Of a DNA stretch of 64,000 nt, positions 22,089 to 33,168 are shown in pieces (position 1 is the first letter of the stretch; the number at the start of each line of letters is the position of its first letter). A model generated the notes under the pieces. The model saw only the letters and a list, made by a program, of their open reading frames with translations, did not search any database and was not told the origin of the DNA. Position numbers and translations under genes: made by a program. Source of the DNA: Datisca glomerata (taxonomy: Eukaryota > Streptophyta > Magnoliopsida > Cucurbitales > Datiscaceae); assembly GCA_003255025.1 (NCBI GenBank), contig QANY01002785.1:962043-1026042 (forward strand). Direction: 5' to 3'.

Positions 22089-24374
22089 AGTACTACCCCT
22101 ACAAATCGAACTAGATATTCAAGAAGGCCACATGACACTCCATAGCCTATCTTAAAGTCTCCCATTCATCCTAAAGTAGATTAGGAAAGGTACCTTTCCT
22201 CAATCATGACTAATTAATTAGAGACAAGCACATTCCCGCCTCTACCGAAACACCATTGCTTGTTGAGTTGATAATAATGTCATACGCAACGACTTCATCA
22301 TCAATATTCACAAAAAATTGGCACACAATTTTCTAAACTGATTTAAAAGATTGTCAGTACATAAATACTACTCACTAAGAAAGCTAATCAAGTTAATAAG
22401 TTATTGAACCATACCTTTATCTTAGGGTCACATTTATGTTTCTCTTTGTTCTAACTCCTTGAACTTGGCACTCCACTTTATGTTCTCTATATTCAAGATC
22501 TTCTCATGCATTTGCTTCAATTTGTTCTCAAATCCAACCTTTGAATTGTGTCTATGAAGTTTAAAATATGTTGTTGGACTCACAAAATGGACCATATCCC
22601 TTACTCGACCATCATGCTCGGGAGTACCCAAAGTCATGGTTAATATGTCCTCACATATATCCTTTTTCCTTAGGTTCATCCTAGAATAAATAAATAAAAC
22701 TAATAATCAAAACTCCTTCACCAAAGTTTTGCTGTTCACAGGGGCATGCTTCCACAATGTTGCCCGATCTATTGGCACGTTCATACCTATTTATTTTTGC
22801 TGTCATAGGCAACAATAAAAGGTTAGTAGCAAATATATTGTCATTTGGCAAAGAATATCATAATCCTTACCAGTTTTTCCTCTAATTTTGCATATCCTTT
22901 TTGAGACAATCTATGGTTATATTTATTTTTCGCTTGGTTCTTCACTTGTTGTTCCCTTAGTTGCTATAGTTGAAAAATTTATAGTAAATATGATGAAATT
23001 TATAAAACAAAATGAATATGAAATTAATATAAAATAGAGAATTCTACCAAAAATTCATGGTAAGACAAGACGGGATTTCACAAACTCGTCGCAATGCTTT
23101 TTCTCGATGAATTTAAGTCGTTTGTGGATGACTAAAAGCACCGGGTTTATCTAAATAAGGGAAAATATAATTTTGACCGAGGCGAGACCTAAAGTCATGC
23201 CATCTTTTGCCAGCACATTGTATCATGCTTTACTTGAGTGCTGCTTCTGATACGTGTTTCATCTACACTAAAAGTAATAAAGATAAATAAATTTATGACT
23301 CACAAGTTTTATCTAAAAAATAATTATCAATGTGTACAAATATCACGATACATTCATAAAACTTGTCCTTCAACTCTATTGGAACATGGTACCAATCACC
23401 ATTAAATTATTGGAAATATGAATGTGTTGCAGCCTACATAGCTTTGTAGCATGTTCTCTTATAGATTTCCCCTTTATATCATATGAGTTAACTTTTCTTT
23501 TTAAGTTCCTTCTATAGCTTTTTAAGGAAGTAAGGTAGTTGGCTCTCTTCTTCCTCTTCATTTCTTCTCCTTTGTTGTATCATGATCGAAATTATTGCAT
23601 TCAAATTATCATGATTTATGTCATCTCCATCCATATCTTCAAGTCACAGATTGTATAAGTATAGTCTTTCTAATATAAGTATTAAAATCGGTAAACAAAA
23701 TTATCTAATTTTGGATAATTCTCTCTCTTGCTTAGAAATGAATAACCCAAAACCCATTTCCACTAGCATATATGGGCAATATTCAGATCAAACATTGTAA
23801 AACTACACTGAATAGACAGCAATTGAGAAAGAAAAATCTACTTTTTACGTTTGGAACACCGAAGAAGGTAACCCTCCACTTGAGAAGTATAAATGCCTGA
23901 AATTTACCAAAAGAAGAAGAATAAGATGATCGATTAATTGTACTTCAATTGTGTGCTGAGATAAACAAAAAAACCCTAAACCCCAAGTGAGCAAACAGAA
24001 GAGTAAAGATTTTGTGAACTCTAAATGTGATTGATGAAAGACGAAAACTAAAACCCATATAAAGAAGAAGGGGGAACAACTTACTCGCTAGGCGTTGTTT
24101 GTGGCTTCGCGGTTGTGGCGTTTCCAAACAGGGCTATGGGTGAACGAATACAATGGGTCTGTGAAATGAAATAGGATTGGGCTTTGGGCGTTGGAAGAAG
24201 ATGACTTTTGCAAAAGACAAACGACGACGGTGGAAGGAATTCACAGCCACAAGGGCGAAAATGCAATGACTGGCGCTAGGAGACAAAAATGGTGGCGTAC
24301 GCGTAGGGTAGGAAAAAATAATAAACTAGGCTTTTTTTTGCACCACCGTCATGCAAACCATTTCTCTAGTAGTG
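22089..24374 (-). mobile_element. CACTA element B, transposase side
   Basis: The right terminus at 24374 reads, in reverse complement, CACTACTAGAGAAATGG. Inside, the minus strand carries a Transposase_24-type gene. Its 3' end is cut by the insertion of element X at the AGT site 22089-22091; the sequence continues on the far side of X into the 575-bp array. No DUF4216 or TNP2 part is visible next to it, and a left terminus with a matching 3-bp duplication was not found. Confidence 0.6.
22092..23561 (-). pseudogene. Transposase_24 (Ptta/En/Spm) protein gene, element B
   Basis: Starts at an ATG (23561) with RKKRANYLTSLKSYRRNL, then GKSIREHATKL. Further down come NKYNHRLSQKGYAKLEEKL (22870-22945), MNLRKKDICEDILTMTLGTP (22679), FVNIDDEVVAYD, and finally a VMWPS-type segment close to 22120. 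The order matches the Transposase_24 protein of plant CACTA elements and the copy in element C (31556-33168). Introns or frameshifts separate the pieces. Such proteins are thought to act like TNPA, binding subterminal repeats; that role is inferred. The last codons lie at the X insertion point. Confidence 0.7.
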
Positions 24375-25034
24375 TATCCTAGAAACGTCTCTTCAATTCT
24401 ATGCTTTACAGAGTGGTGCATTCAATGGCTAATTCACAGTAAGTTAATCTTCGAAGAACACAATAAATTCATATTTGTCTCTTATTTGATTACTCAATTT
24501 ATTCAAATAGATTACTGGGGTTTGGTTTTTCTAAGATTTCTTATTCTTAGGGTTTTTAGAGTTTAGTTTGCATGGGATAATCAAAATCTACTAGATGAAT
24601 ATTATTATGTTTGTTCAACTTTACTTTGTTCATCTTCCACTGAGAACTTGGGAAGTCCAACTGAAAATGAAAGTACTCGAAGTTTGCATTGTTATTTGGG
24701 TACTTTTATTTGCACTAACGCTTTGTTCCACTTGAATTGAAGACACTTGTACATATTACGAGTGCTTTGAAGTCCTAAATTGAAACTGATTTGCACCAGC
24801 AGTTCATTCAATTGCCTTAAATATGACTCATATAAGATAATACCAGTCGTATGTATCTCCCAATTATCCGAGTTCAATCAAGTTTTCTTACAAGTTTTGT
24901 GAAACTAATATGCGTGTTCATTTTTTGTTTGGTAGGTGAACCTGCAACTATTGGATCCCAAACTTCTTGTTATAATCCCATCAAATAAAAATAGGGATGA
25001 TAACCAAAGTAGTAGCTCCGCGAGCAGCATATTT
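24375..25034. other. No recognisable gene
   Basis: AT-rich sequence flanking element B. Open frames of 61-71 codons on either strand match nothing I know. Confidence 0.5.
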
Positions 25035-25038
25035 GATC

Positions 25039-26040
25039 CTCAAACATGTAGTGGTTTACCCATTTTGTCGTGATTTACCTCATTTGTGTTGAACTTTTAA
25101 TTTGAATGTGATGTACCGCATTTGTGTAGGCCTGTACACCATTTGTGTACTGATGCATACCATTTGTGTGGTAATGTACATTGTTTGTCTTGTGGTACCT
25201 TGTATGTAGAGATGTATTCTAGTGATGTATTGATGTACCTCATTTATGTTGGATGTACCTCAAACAGGTAGTGGTGTATCCCATTTATGTAGTGATATAT
25301 ATCTTTTGTGCTGAAGTTTTAATCTGAGTGTGAATGTACCCATCTGTGTGGGGACGTACCCTATGGTGAAGTGATGTGCTCAATTTGGCTTGGGGTACCT
25401 AATATTAGTAGGGATGTACCCTATAGACGTAGTGATGTGCCTTATTTTCATAGTGATGTATCTCATTTTTAGAGCGACGCAAATTATTAGTGTTGGATGT
25501 AGCTCAAACATGTAGTGGTGTACTCCATTTGTATACTGATTTAGTAATTTTGAATGCGACTGTACCGAATTTGGTGGGGATGTACCAAACTTAGGTTGTG
25601 AGGTACACCATTTGTGTAGTGATGTACTTCATTTGGCTTGGGATACCTCATGTGTAGGGATATATCCAATTGACGTAATGATAAACCACATTTGAATAGT
25701 GATGTACTCATGTTTGTAGGTATGTACCTCATTCTTGTTAAATATACCTCAAACATGTCGTGATGTACCCTATGTCAGTAGTGATGTGCCTCTTTATGTT
25801 GAAGTTTTACTTGGAATTTGGATGCATAGCATATGTCTAAGGATGTACACAAGTTGCGTGAGGTGTACCCCCATCTGTGTAGTGATCTACCTCACTTGGC
25901 TTGGGGGTACATCTTATGTGTAGGATGTACTCCACTATCGTAGCGTCATACCTCAATTAAGTAGTGTTGTACATAATTTTTATAGTGATGTACCTCAGTC
26001 ACGTTTGATGTACCTCATACATTTACCGATCTACCTACAT
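25039..26040. repeat. Minisatellite with higher-order structure
   Basis: About 1 kb of diverged units of roughly 22 bp built on 'gatgtacctcatttgtgtagt'. Two marker words recur once per larger period: 'ctcaaacatgtagtgg' at 25039, 25259, 25503, 25749 (and a weak copy at 26014), and 'gaagttttaa' with variants at 25091, 25313, about 25541 and 25801. The larger period is therefore about 220-265 bp, roughly eleven small units. Confidence 0.85.
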
Positions 26041-26389
26041 TTATGTATTTAGAACCTAGTGAATGTGATAATTTTGATGATGATAAATAATGTATGGGTT
26101 AATATTTTATTCAGTATGTATGTACTAAATAAAAAAAGAATACAAGGTTAAAAAAATATTTTTTTATAAGTGTTCATGGAATAAAGATTATAGGATAACT
26201 GAAATCGTGCATTGGGAAGACACACAATGCATTGTAAAAAGCACAGTGCATATCAAACATGCTCGAAATGGTTTGAATCAAGCCATCTGAACTAAACCAT
26301 TTATCCATTAATATAACTTTCCAATTAGACCATAGCTGAGCGAACCAGACCAAAATTGTGTAAAGAATATTTACAAGCGACACACCTGT

Positions 26390-27235
26390 TCAAAAAACGG
26401 ACGTAATAGTTGGCTTATGGAAACTTGCAAATCACATCAAAAAATAAAAGCCAACCAGTAGATCGGGGGAATCACCAGTAGACTGGTTTAAACCTATCCG
26501 CCGGTGAGCTCCCAACTGGCTCATCGGCTGGCCATTCAAGGAAATCCTTTCCTTAATTACCAACTAGACCAACAGTGGGCTCCCAATCGGTGAGTCGGTT
26601 AGCCAATCAAGTATTTGATTTCCATGATTTGATTTCCTCCCTCCCTCCCTCCCTCGCTCTCTCTCTCTTTCTCTCCCTCTCTCCCTCTCTCTCTCTCTCG
26701 CTATCTCTCTATCTCTATCTCGCTCCCCCAATCTCGTGGTCTCTCACTCTCCCCTCTCTCTCTTTCTCTCCCTTATCTATCTCTCCCCTCTCTCTCTACC
26801 GAGCACTCATGCTCACAGACGAGATCAATGATCTAGTCAGAGTAGGCAAACCTGTCTAGATATAGACAAGTGATGTTTTCCGAGCATTCACGCTCACAGA
26901 AGGTCAAGGATATAGCCAGAGTAGGAAAACCTAGCTAGATATCAACAAGTGATGTCTGTCGAGCACTCAACTTGCATACGAAATCAAGGATTATTAAAAA
27001 ACTGAGAGACCTACTCTTTGAGAGAGTGTGAGTTTTGTAAGAGATCAAAATCTCGATGTGCTTCATTTTCAAGGTATGATTTGCTCCATAAGCCAATAGA
27101 TTTTGTACACATTTGGTCTTCACCGTAAGAAGATTGCGAGGAAAAAATCATCAAGGGAGATTCTTGAAGCATGGACGTAGGGATGTATTTTTCTAAACCA
27201 CATAAAATATTGTGTGTCAAATCTCTCTTTTTTAT
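26390..27235 (+). mobile_element. Decayed copia LTR-like region
   Basis: Contains short 'accagtagactggttt' and 'cccaactggctcatcgg' repeats, a CT-rich microsatellite, a 79-bp tandem repeat (about 26800-26990, 2.4 units with 'cgagcactca' and 'agagtaggaaaacct'), and from 27025 the 'aagagatc', 'catggacgtagggatg' and 'aaccacataaaat' blocks shared with 27865-28060 and 6440-6660. The stretch 26041-26389 before it holds nothing I recognise. Confidence 0.5.
26636..26800. repeat. (CT)n / (CCCT)n low-complexity tract
   Basis: Starts with TCCC repeats and continues as imperfect (CT)n. It creates a long spurious open frame rich in Leu and Ser. Confidence 0.9.
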
Positions 27236-28372
27236 AGTGGCATAGTATTCGTATTGGATATACTTTTAAAATAAGTTGTTTACCCCCCTTGGATAATCAT
27301 ATAACCCAAACGAACTCCCATTCTCCAACATTCTTGATAACTTTATATTTAAAGTTGAATCATTTTCCCTCTTTCTTATCTCTCACAACATTCTCTCACA
27401 TCGATCGTGAATTGGAAGAAGAATCAATCCAATCTCAATCAGATTTGGAATGGATTGCAAAATCATCAAACATTAATCGAGCGATATGCTTATGATTAGG
27501 TCTAGTAGAGGAGGAAGATACGAAAGCCAACATCCGACCTAAGAAATCACATTCAGTGAAAGGATCCTAAGACCTAAATGATGAATCAGAGGACAGTAGA
27601 GACTGGATGAAAAAAGATCATAAGGTCATGTTTATCTTGAAACTTTCCTTCCTAATTCCTAACCTCCATCTACTCTATAAATACAACCCATTTCTCTTTA
27701 TAAAATACACAATTCATAGTCAAGAGACTTGCTCCTAAAATTCTTCCAAGATTCTCCTAAATCCCTCTTAGTACTTTGAGATTTATACTTGTAAATTTCT
27801 TGAGTGAGGAAGATAATTTTTTTTTTGTGAGCTTAGGTTAAAGATTCTATATTTTTTATAGAGTTATTGTAAGAGATCACTTAATCTTGAAACACATAGC
27901 CTTGTGAGGTTTAATTTGCACCCATAAGCTAATTGAGTTTATAAGATTTGGTCTTCACCCTTAAGAAGATCGTGGGATTAAAAATCTCTAAGGGGAGGCC
28001 TTGCAGTGTGGACATAGGGATATGATTTCCCAAACTACGTAAAAATATCGTGTGCCTATCTTCTTCTTCTCCTTCTTCTTTTATTTTGTGCTATTTATTT
28101 TTTGCACTTCAATTTCTCGCACTTAATATCCATAATTTAAGTTTCCGCAATTTATTTTATTTACTTTCTTTATATTTCCACATTTATATTATCACAAGCA
28201 TTATTTACTTTAACACTTTTATCTATTATTTATTTATCTTTTCAAGCGTTAAACTCATGGAATATTGAAGTTCATTCTTGAACATTCATTTTCCACTTGA
28301 GTGCGAAATTTTTTTAACTTGAACACGATCACCAAATTCACCCCTCTCTTGGGCTGCCATATCCAAACTACA
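27236..28372 (+). mobile_element. 5' LTR of a Ty1/copia element
   Basis: It ends at 28371-28372 with CA, two bases before a primer-binding site. It holds a TATA box at 27676-27683 and the copia LTR block 'gtggacatagggatatg' at about 28008. The outer (left) end is not placed, because the 26390-27235 region is a related LTR. Transcription would start shortly after the TATA box and run toward gag. Confidence 0.6.
27676..27683 (+). promoter_or_regulatory. TATA box of copia LTR
   Basis: TATAAATA in the context 'ctctataaatacaaccc', a typical plant LTR promoter core inside the LTR and upstream of the PBS. Confidence 0.55.
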
Positions 28373-28374
28373 AT

Positions 28375-28386
28375 TGGTATCAAAGC
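28375..28386 (+). other. Primer-binding site, initiator Met tRNA type
   Basis: TGGTATCAAAGC differs by one base from the common plant PBS TGGTATCAGAGC and follows the LTR end with a two-base gap. Confidence 0.8.
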
Positions 28387-28423
28387 TTGGTACTCTATAT
28401 ATCAGACTTAATCATCTTGAGTT

Positions 28424-29112
28424 ATGGCATCCATTAATAGTTCTTTTATTGAAGGTCAATATATTGCTAAACCTCCATTTTTTAAAGGTAATGATTATAC
28501 TTATTGAAAAGTGGGAATGAGAATTTATATTCAATCGATTGACTATGAATTATGGGATGCTATTGAAAATGCTACTCACATTCCATTCAAAATTATGGAT
28601 TGTAAAAATATTGTCAAATCAAGTAGTGAATGAAATGATTATGATAAAAAGAAACTTTCTTTAAATGCTAAGACTATGAATGATTTTTTTGTGCTCTTCA
28701 TAACAATGAATTTAATAGAATTTCTACATGTGAATCGGCCAAATCTATGTAACACAAGTTAGAAGTCACACACAACGGCACAAATCAAGTCAAATAGTCT
28801 AAAATTAGCATGCTTGTTCTTAAATATGAATCATTTAAAATGAAGCATGACGAATCCAAGCGTGATATGTTTGCTAATTTCTGAGATATTATTAATGACT
28901 TGAAATCTTTTGGTAAGATTTATTCTAAGTTGAAATGGTGAGAAAAATTCTTAGGTTGTCTACGAAAGAATTAGGAGGCCAAGGTGACCTCCATCCAATA
29001 AGTTAGAGATCTCAACTCACTTCCTCTTGAAGAACTTATTGGTTCATCGATGACGTATGAAATGAGGCTAAATGAAAATGATGAAATAGATACACAAAAG
29101 AAGAAAAGAATC
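28424..29112 (+). pseudogene. Ty1/copia gag, N-terminal part, interrupted by CACTA-C
   Basis: ATG at 28424 follows the PBS and starts MASINSSFIEGQYIAKPPFF, then YYELWDAI-type motif as SIDYELWDAIENATHIPF. The order matches copia gag proteins, which coat the RNA. There are stops (for example TGA where Trp is expected in KGNDYTYWK-like context at about 28505) and frameshifts. The frame is cut at 29112 by a CACTA element and resumes at 34749, so this gag was already part of a genomic copia copy when the CACTA landed. Confidence 0.75.
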
Positions 29113-29480
29113 CACTACTACAAAACTAATTTTTAACGACAGGTAATTCCCGTCATTAAAAGTATAGACGACGAGTGATGACCAGTCATTTTAAACGTAG
29201 CCATAAAAAATAGTACATTAATGAATACGGTGGATAGAAGATGATGGTTGGTCTAGGAACCATCCTCTTCTAACTAAAGAGCGACGGGTGAACTGAGAGG
29301 ACATTTCACGACGAGTAGTTCGGCCACTCTTGTGGTTTGAAGACGACAGTGGCTGGAATAACCATCGTAAATAGGACGGGTACCACAGTTTGCTATCGAG
29401 CTTGATCCGCGATAGCTGTTTGTCTAACTATCATGATTTTTTACGATGGTTTGTCTACCAATCATCATGTTTTTATGTAT
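29113..29480. repeat. Left subterminal repeats of CACTA-C
   Basis: Repeated ACGACRR words in both orientations, for example AACGACAGG/CCCGTCATT at 29138-29160 and ACGATGGTTTGTCTACCA near 29443. Confidence 0.7.
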
Positions 29481-29859
29481 TTTTCACAACAATTTGTCTA
29501 CCAAGTGTCATGCTTCTATATAATTTTTTTTAATTTATTACTAAATTATTAAGCCAATGTATTAGAATTGCCCAATAAACGAAACAGAAAAGCACACAAA
29601 TATATCAGCAGGCCGTATAAATCTTCATTGCAAATAATATAATTATCTTTAAAATTTTTAACATCTTAGACTAGAAAAAATAAATACCGAAGTTAATTAC
29701 TAAAACCTTGAAGCTAATGAACTTTGAATATTTATTTTTAGTGATTGTAGTTGCTCCAATATTGTTCTACTTAGTTGTTAAACCTACAAAAAACAAAGTC
29801 AAAATTTAACTCATCAATTTATTAACTAATAAAGTAAAGTAAAAGAGTATTGAAAGTTA

Positions 29860-30500
29860 TCATACGTACATGTTTGGTGACTTGATATTTACTACTTCTT
29901 TTGTCCACTCATGTATTACATTATAGATTGTTAGTTTAACCCTCAGTAAATGAATAAAATAATATAAACTTAAAAAAAACATAAACACACTAATATCATA
30001 CTTACTATAAACATAGTTACCTGTACTACCCTCAACAATCACAATGTCTTCACAATTTACTCGAACATAAGTAACTTCGTTTTTACCATCTATATCAAAT
30101 GTTTCAACAGAAGGCATCTCTTTTGCAAACAAATAACAATCTAATAATGTATCTCCTAAATCATTTTCAACAATACTTTGACGATATTCTCTTTAAGTGG
30201 AAGATAAGACAACTGGCCATCTTGGATGTTGTGAATCTTCGACATAAAAAACTTGTTTTTCTTGTGAAGTCAAAATGAAAGGATCATTTTTTTGGCCTAA
30301 TCTTGTAAGATAAACTAATGTAAATCCAATATCATCAACTTTGATCTCATTACTAATCTTTACCCAGTCAAACTTAAATAAAGCAACCCTAAACATATTA
30401 TAATTAAGCTCCCAAATCTCTTGAATCACTTCATAAAAGGACAAGTCTGAATATATATGATTGTTATCCTTAGCACTTGTAATTTGCATTGTTGTGCCAC
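29860..30500 (-). pseudogene. DUF4216 domain of CACTA-C transposase
   Basis: The minus-strand translation from 30489 gives IYSDLSFYEVIQEIWELNYN, FKFDWVKISNEIKV, DIGFTLVYLTRLGQKNDPFI and EKQVFYVEDSQHPRWPVVL. A second open piece from 30132 starts with EMPSVETFDIDGKNEVTYV. This parallels element A at 2569-2985; the A copy keeps a frame through the middle where C has a break near 30150. No catalytic role is known for this domain. Confidence 0.8.
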
Positions 30501-30899
30501 AACACTAACTTCACTGTTCTGAAAACATCGATCGTTATAACGACATTTTGTATGAAATCTATAGCCATTTATGGTGTAAGCAAAATATTTGATTACCTCA
30601 TAAGTTGGGCCACGTGCTATACACCTCAGTGTATTTGTTACATTTATAGAGACATCAATATCATTTACAACCTACAATAACAATCCGTGATTAGGTATTT
30701 TATAAAATTTACAAGTCTGAAAATATATCGTTATCACTTACCTGATCACGCAACCAATAAATAAATATTCGATTATGCTCATCTTGTAGCCTATATAGCA
30801 GTACAAAACAAAAATTCAAATAGTATATGAAATTAAGAACCATTATAAAGAAAATGAGCATAATAAAAATAAAAGATTGAGATTATTTTACTTACTTGA

Positions 30900-31555
30900 T
30901 ATAGGGTTGAACTTCATTAGTATTTTATAATATGTAACGATGTGCTTACTTCAATTGTTTGTGATCAATTTTTTCTACATGAACACTTGATAAAGGCTTA
31001 CCATCTTTTAAATCACTCCTAAATATTCGGTGCAAAACTCAACAGGTTCTTTAGCAATATAACACTCACCGATGTAACCCTATGGACGATTGTAATTTCT
31101 TACATAACTCTTTAACACTCACCAATGTAACCCTCTGAACGATTGTAATTTCTTATATAACCCTTTAATACTCACCAATGTAACCCTCCAGACGATTGTA
31201 ATTTCTCACATAACCCTTTAACACTTATATATATTGTTCAAATGGGTACATCCACCGCAAGTTATTTGGTCCACAAAGTCGTACCTCTCTTACATGATAC
31301 ATAGTGAGATGAACTATAATGGTGAAGAATGTGAGAGGAATTTTGTTTCAAAAATACATAATGTCACAAAAAATTTCTTTTTGTAGCACATCTAGTTGTG
31401 TAACATCTATAACCTTATTACAATTAAAGAATGAACAAAGTTTAATGATTTCATATCTTACATGATCTGGTAATAATCCACATATTTCCATGAGAAGTAT
31501 GTGTTGCAATTAATGTATGACAATCATGAGATTTCAACCCATAAAAAATGTTACC
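30900..31555 (-). pseudogene. TNP2 C-terminal region with DUF4218, element C
   Basis: From 31550 down on the minus strand: GLKSHDCHTL-like start (as YGLKSHDCHTLIATHT), LCSFFNCNKVIDVTQLDVLQ, IVHLTMYHVREVRLCGPNNL, RWMYPFEQYI and VLKGYVRNYNRLEGYIGE. This is DUF4218 as found in TNP2-type CACTA transposases. The sequence upstream of GLKSHDCH is not TNP2 but the end of the Transposase_24 gene, so an internal deletion has removed the DDE catalytic part. A 53-bp segment inside is present three times (31063-31221) and breaks the frame. Confidence 0.75.
31063..31221. repeat. 53-bp triplication inside DUF4218 coding sequence
   Basis: Three head-to-tail units starting at 31063, 31116 and 31169 ('cactcaccaatgtaaccct' and variants). 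Each encodes, on the minus strand, KGYVRNYNRLEGYIGE or a near copy in shifting frames. Element A has a single copy at the matching place (about 3670-3735). Confidence 0.95.
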
Positions 31556-33168
31556 TCTATAAGTCTAACTAGATGTTCAAGCCAAGGCAGATGACACCCC
31601 ACAACCTGACCATAGTCTATGGCTAATCCCGAACTAGAATAAGTAGAGATGCATCAATCATGACTAAATCAATTGACACACATACATTCCCCTCTCCTTC
31701 CAAAGCATCATCACTTATCGTGTCGATAATCGTGACATAGGCGACGACCTCATCGTCAATATTCACAAAAAACTTGCACGCAATTTTCTAAAATAATTTA
31801 AAACATTATGAGTAAGCATATGTATAAATGTTATTCACTAAGAAAGCAAATCAAGTTCGTATGTTATCGAAAATACCTTTACAGGTTTTTTATGGGTCAA
31901 AGAAAGCCCATCCTGGCATTTGGAACATCTCACCTTATCCGATGAAGGAGTTATCTTAGGATCACCTTTAAGTTTCTCTTGCTCCAACTCCTTAAATTTG
32001 GCATCCCACCTTAATTTATCCTCATTCACAACTTGCTAATTCACTTGCGTTAATTTTTTCTCAATTCCAGCCTTTGAATTGTGTCTCGGAAGTTTAAAAT
32101 GGTTGGGGTCACAAAATGCCCCAAACCCCTTACCCGACCACCTTGCTCAGTAACCCAAAATCATGGTGAGAATGTCTTGGGTGGAGGTAGGCACTCCTTT
32201 TTCCTGAAGTTTGTCCTATATTTAAAAGCATATAATTAATTAAAATAATTACATTAAATTTAAACTAATTAAATAAAATGAATTAAACACACTTAGAATT
32301 TCCACTACGGGCATAATTCCAAAATGTAGCCTAATCTATTGGCTCATCAGTACTTTTTTCTTTCTGCTTTCATAGGCAACAATAATGGTTAGTAGTACAT
32401 TCATGGTAATTTGAAAATGAATATTAAGTTCGGAAGAGTTTAATAATCCTTACCAAGTCTTCCTCCAATTTTGCGCATCCTTTACGAGACAGTCTATAGT
32501 TATATTTATTCTTCGCTTTGTTCTTTTGTTATTTTTCCCTTAGTTGTTGCAGTTGAACAATTTATAGTAGTTATGCCAAATTTTATAGTTAAAAAAATGA
32601 ATGTAAAACTATAACGTAAAGTAAAGAATTTTACAAAAAATTCAGGAGTATGATGAGATATCACAAACTCCTCCCAATTTAGTTGCTCGATGAAGTTATA
32701 ACTAATAGGTGGATGCCAAAACTTTTCAGGCTCACCCAAATAATGGAAAATATAATCACGGCTGAGGCAACACTTAAAGTCACGCTATATTTTGCCAGAA
32801 ATAATTAAAATGTCCTTCTTGTGTGTTGGATCTATAACATATTCCATCTTCATCAAAAGTAATTAATAAAGATAAATAAATTTATCGTGAATAACAACTA
32901 AAAAGTAATTTATTAACATGTACAAATACCTCAATACTTTCGCACACCTTCTCCTTCATCTCTTTAAAAACATGCGGTCTCAATCAGTGTAAGATATTGG
33001 AACAATTGAACGTGCACAACTTCCTATAAAGCTTTTAAATTTTGCAATGTTATCGCCTACATGTTGTCCCTTAAAATTACATTTGTTAAGCTTCCATTCA
33101 AAGTTCCTTCTATGTGTTTTCAAGGAAGTAAGGTAAGTTGACTCTCTTTTTCCTCTTCTTTTTGTCAT
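31556..33168 (-). pseudogene. Transposase_24 (Ptta/En/Spm) protein gene, element C
   Basis: ATG at 33168 begins MTKRRGKRESTYLTSLKTHR, followed by GQHVGDNIAKFKSFIGSCAR and VPISYTD, a strong Transposase_24 opening. Then FKEMKEKV, an SRKGCAKLEE-like segment near 32470, QDILTMILG and KLPRHNSKAGIEKKL near 32060-32200, SSDKVRCSKCQDGL at 31930, and finally VVGCHLPWLEHLVRLIEV at about 31560-31620. Intron-like gaps and stops divide it. It is the same gene type as at 22092-23561 and 59500-59935. Position upstream of the TNP2 remnant in the same orientation is as expected for one two-gene element. Confidence 0.75.

Noticed and set aside
10663..24374. Single 13.7-kb CACTA element B bounded by TACTACTAGTGAAAT and the terminus at 24374
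   Set aside because: Termini are similar, but flanking triplets differ (AGT and TAT) and no CACTA subterminal repeats follow 10663, so the left boundary is not supported.
26575..26859. 94-codon frame rich in Ser and Leu
   Set aside because: It is created by the CT-rich microsatellite.
31063..31221. CRISPR-like repeat array
   Set aside because: Units are contiguous with no spacers and lie in a transposase gene; the sequence is eukaryotic.
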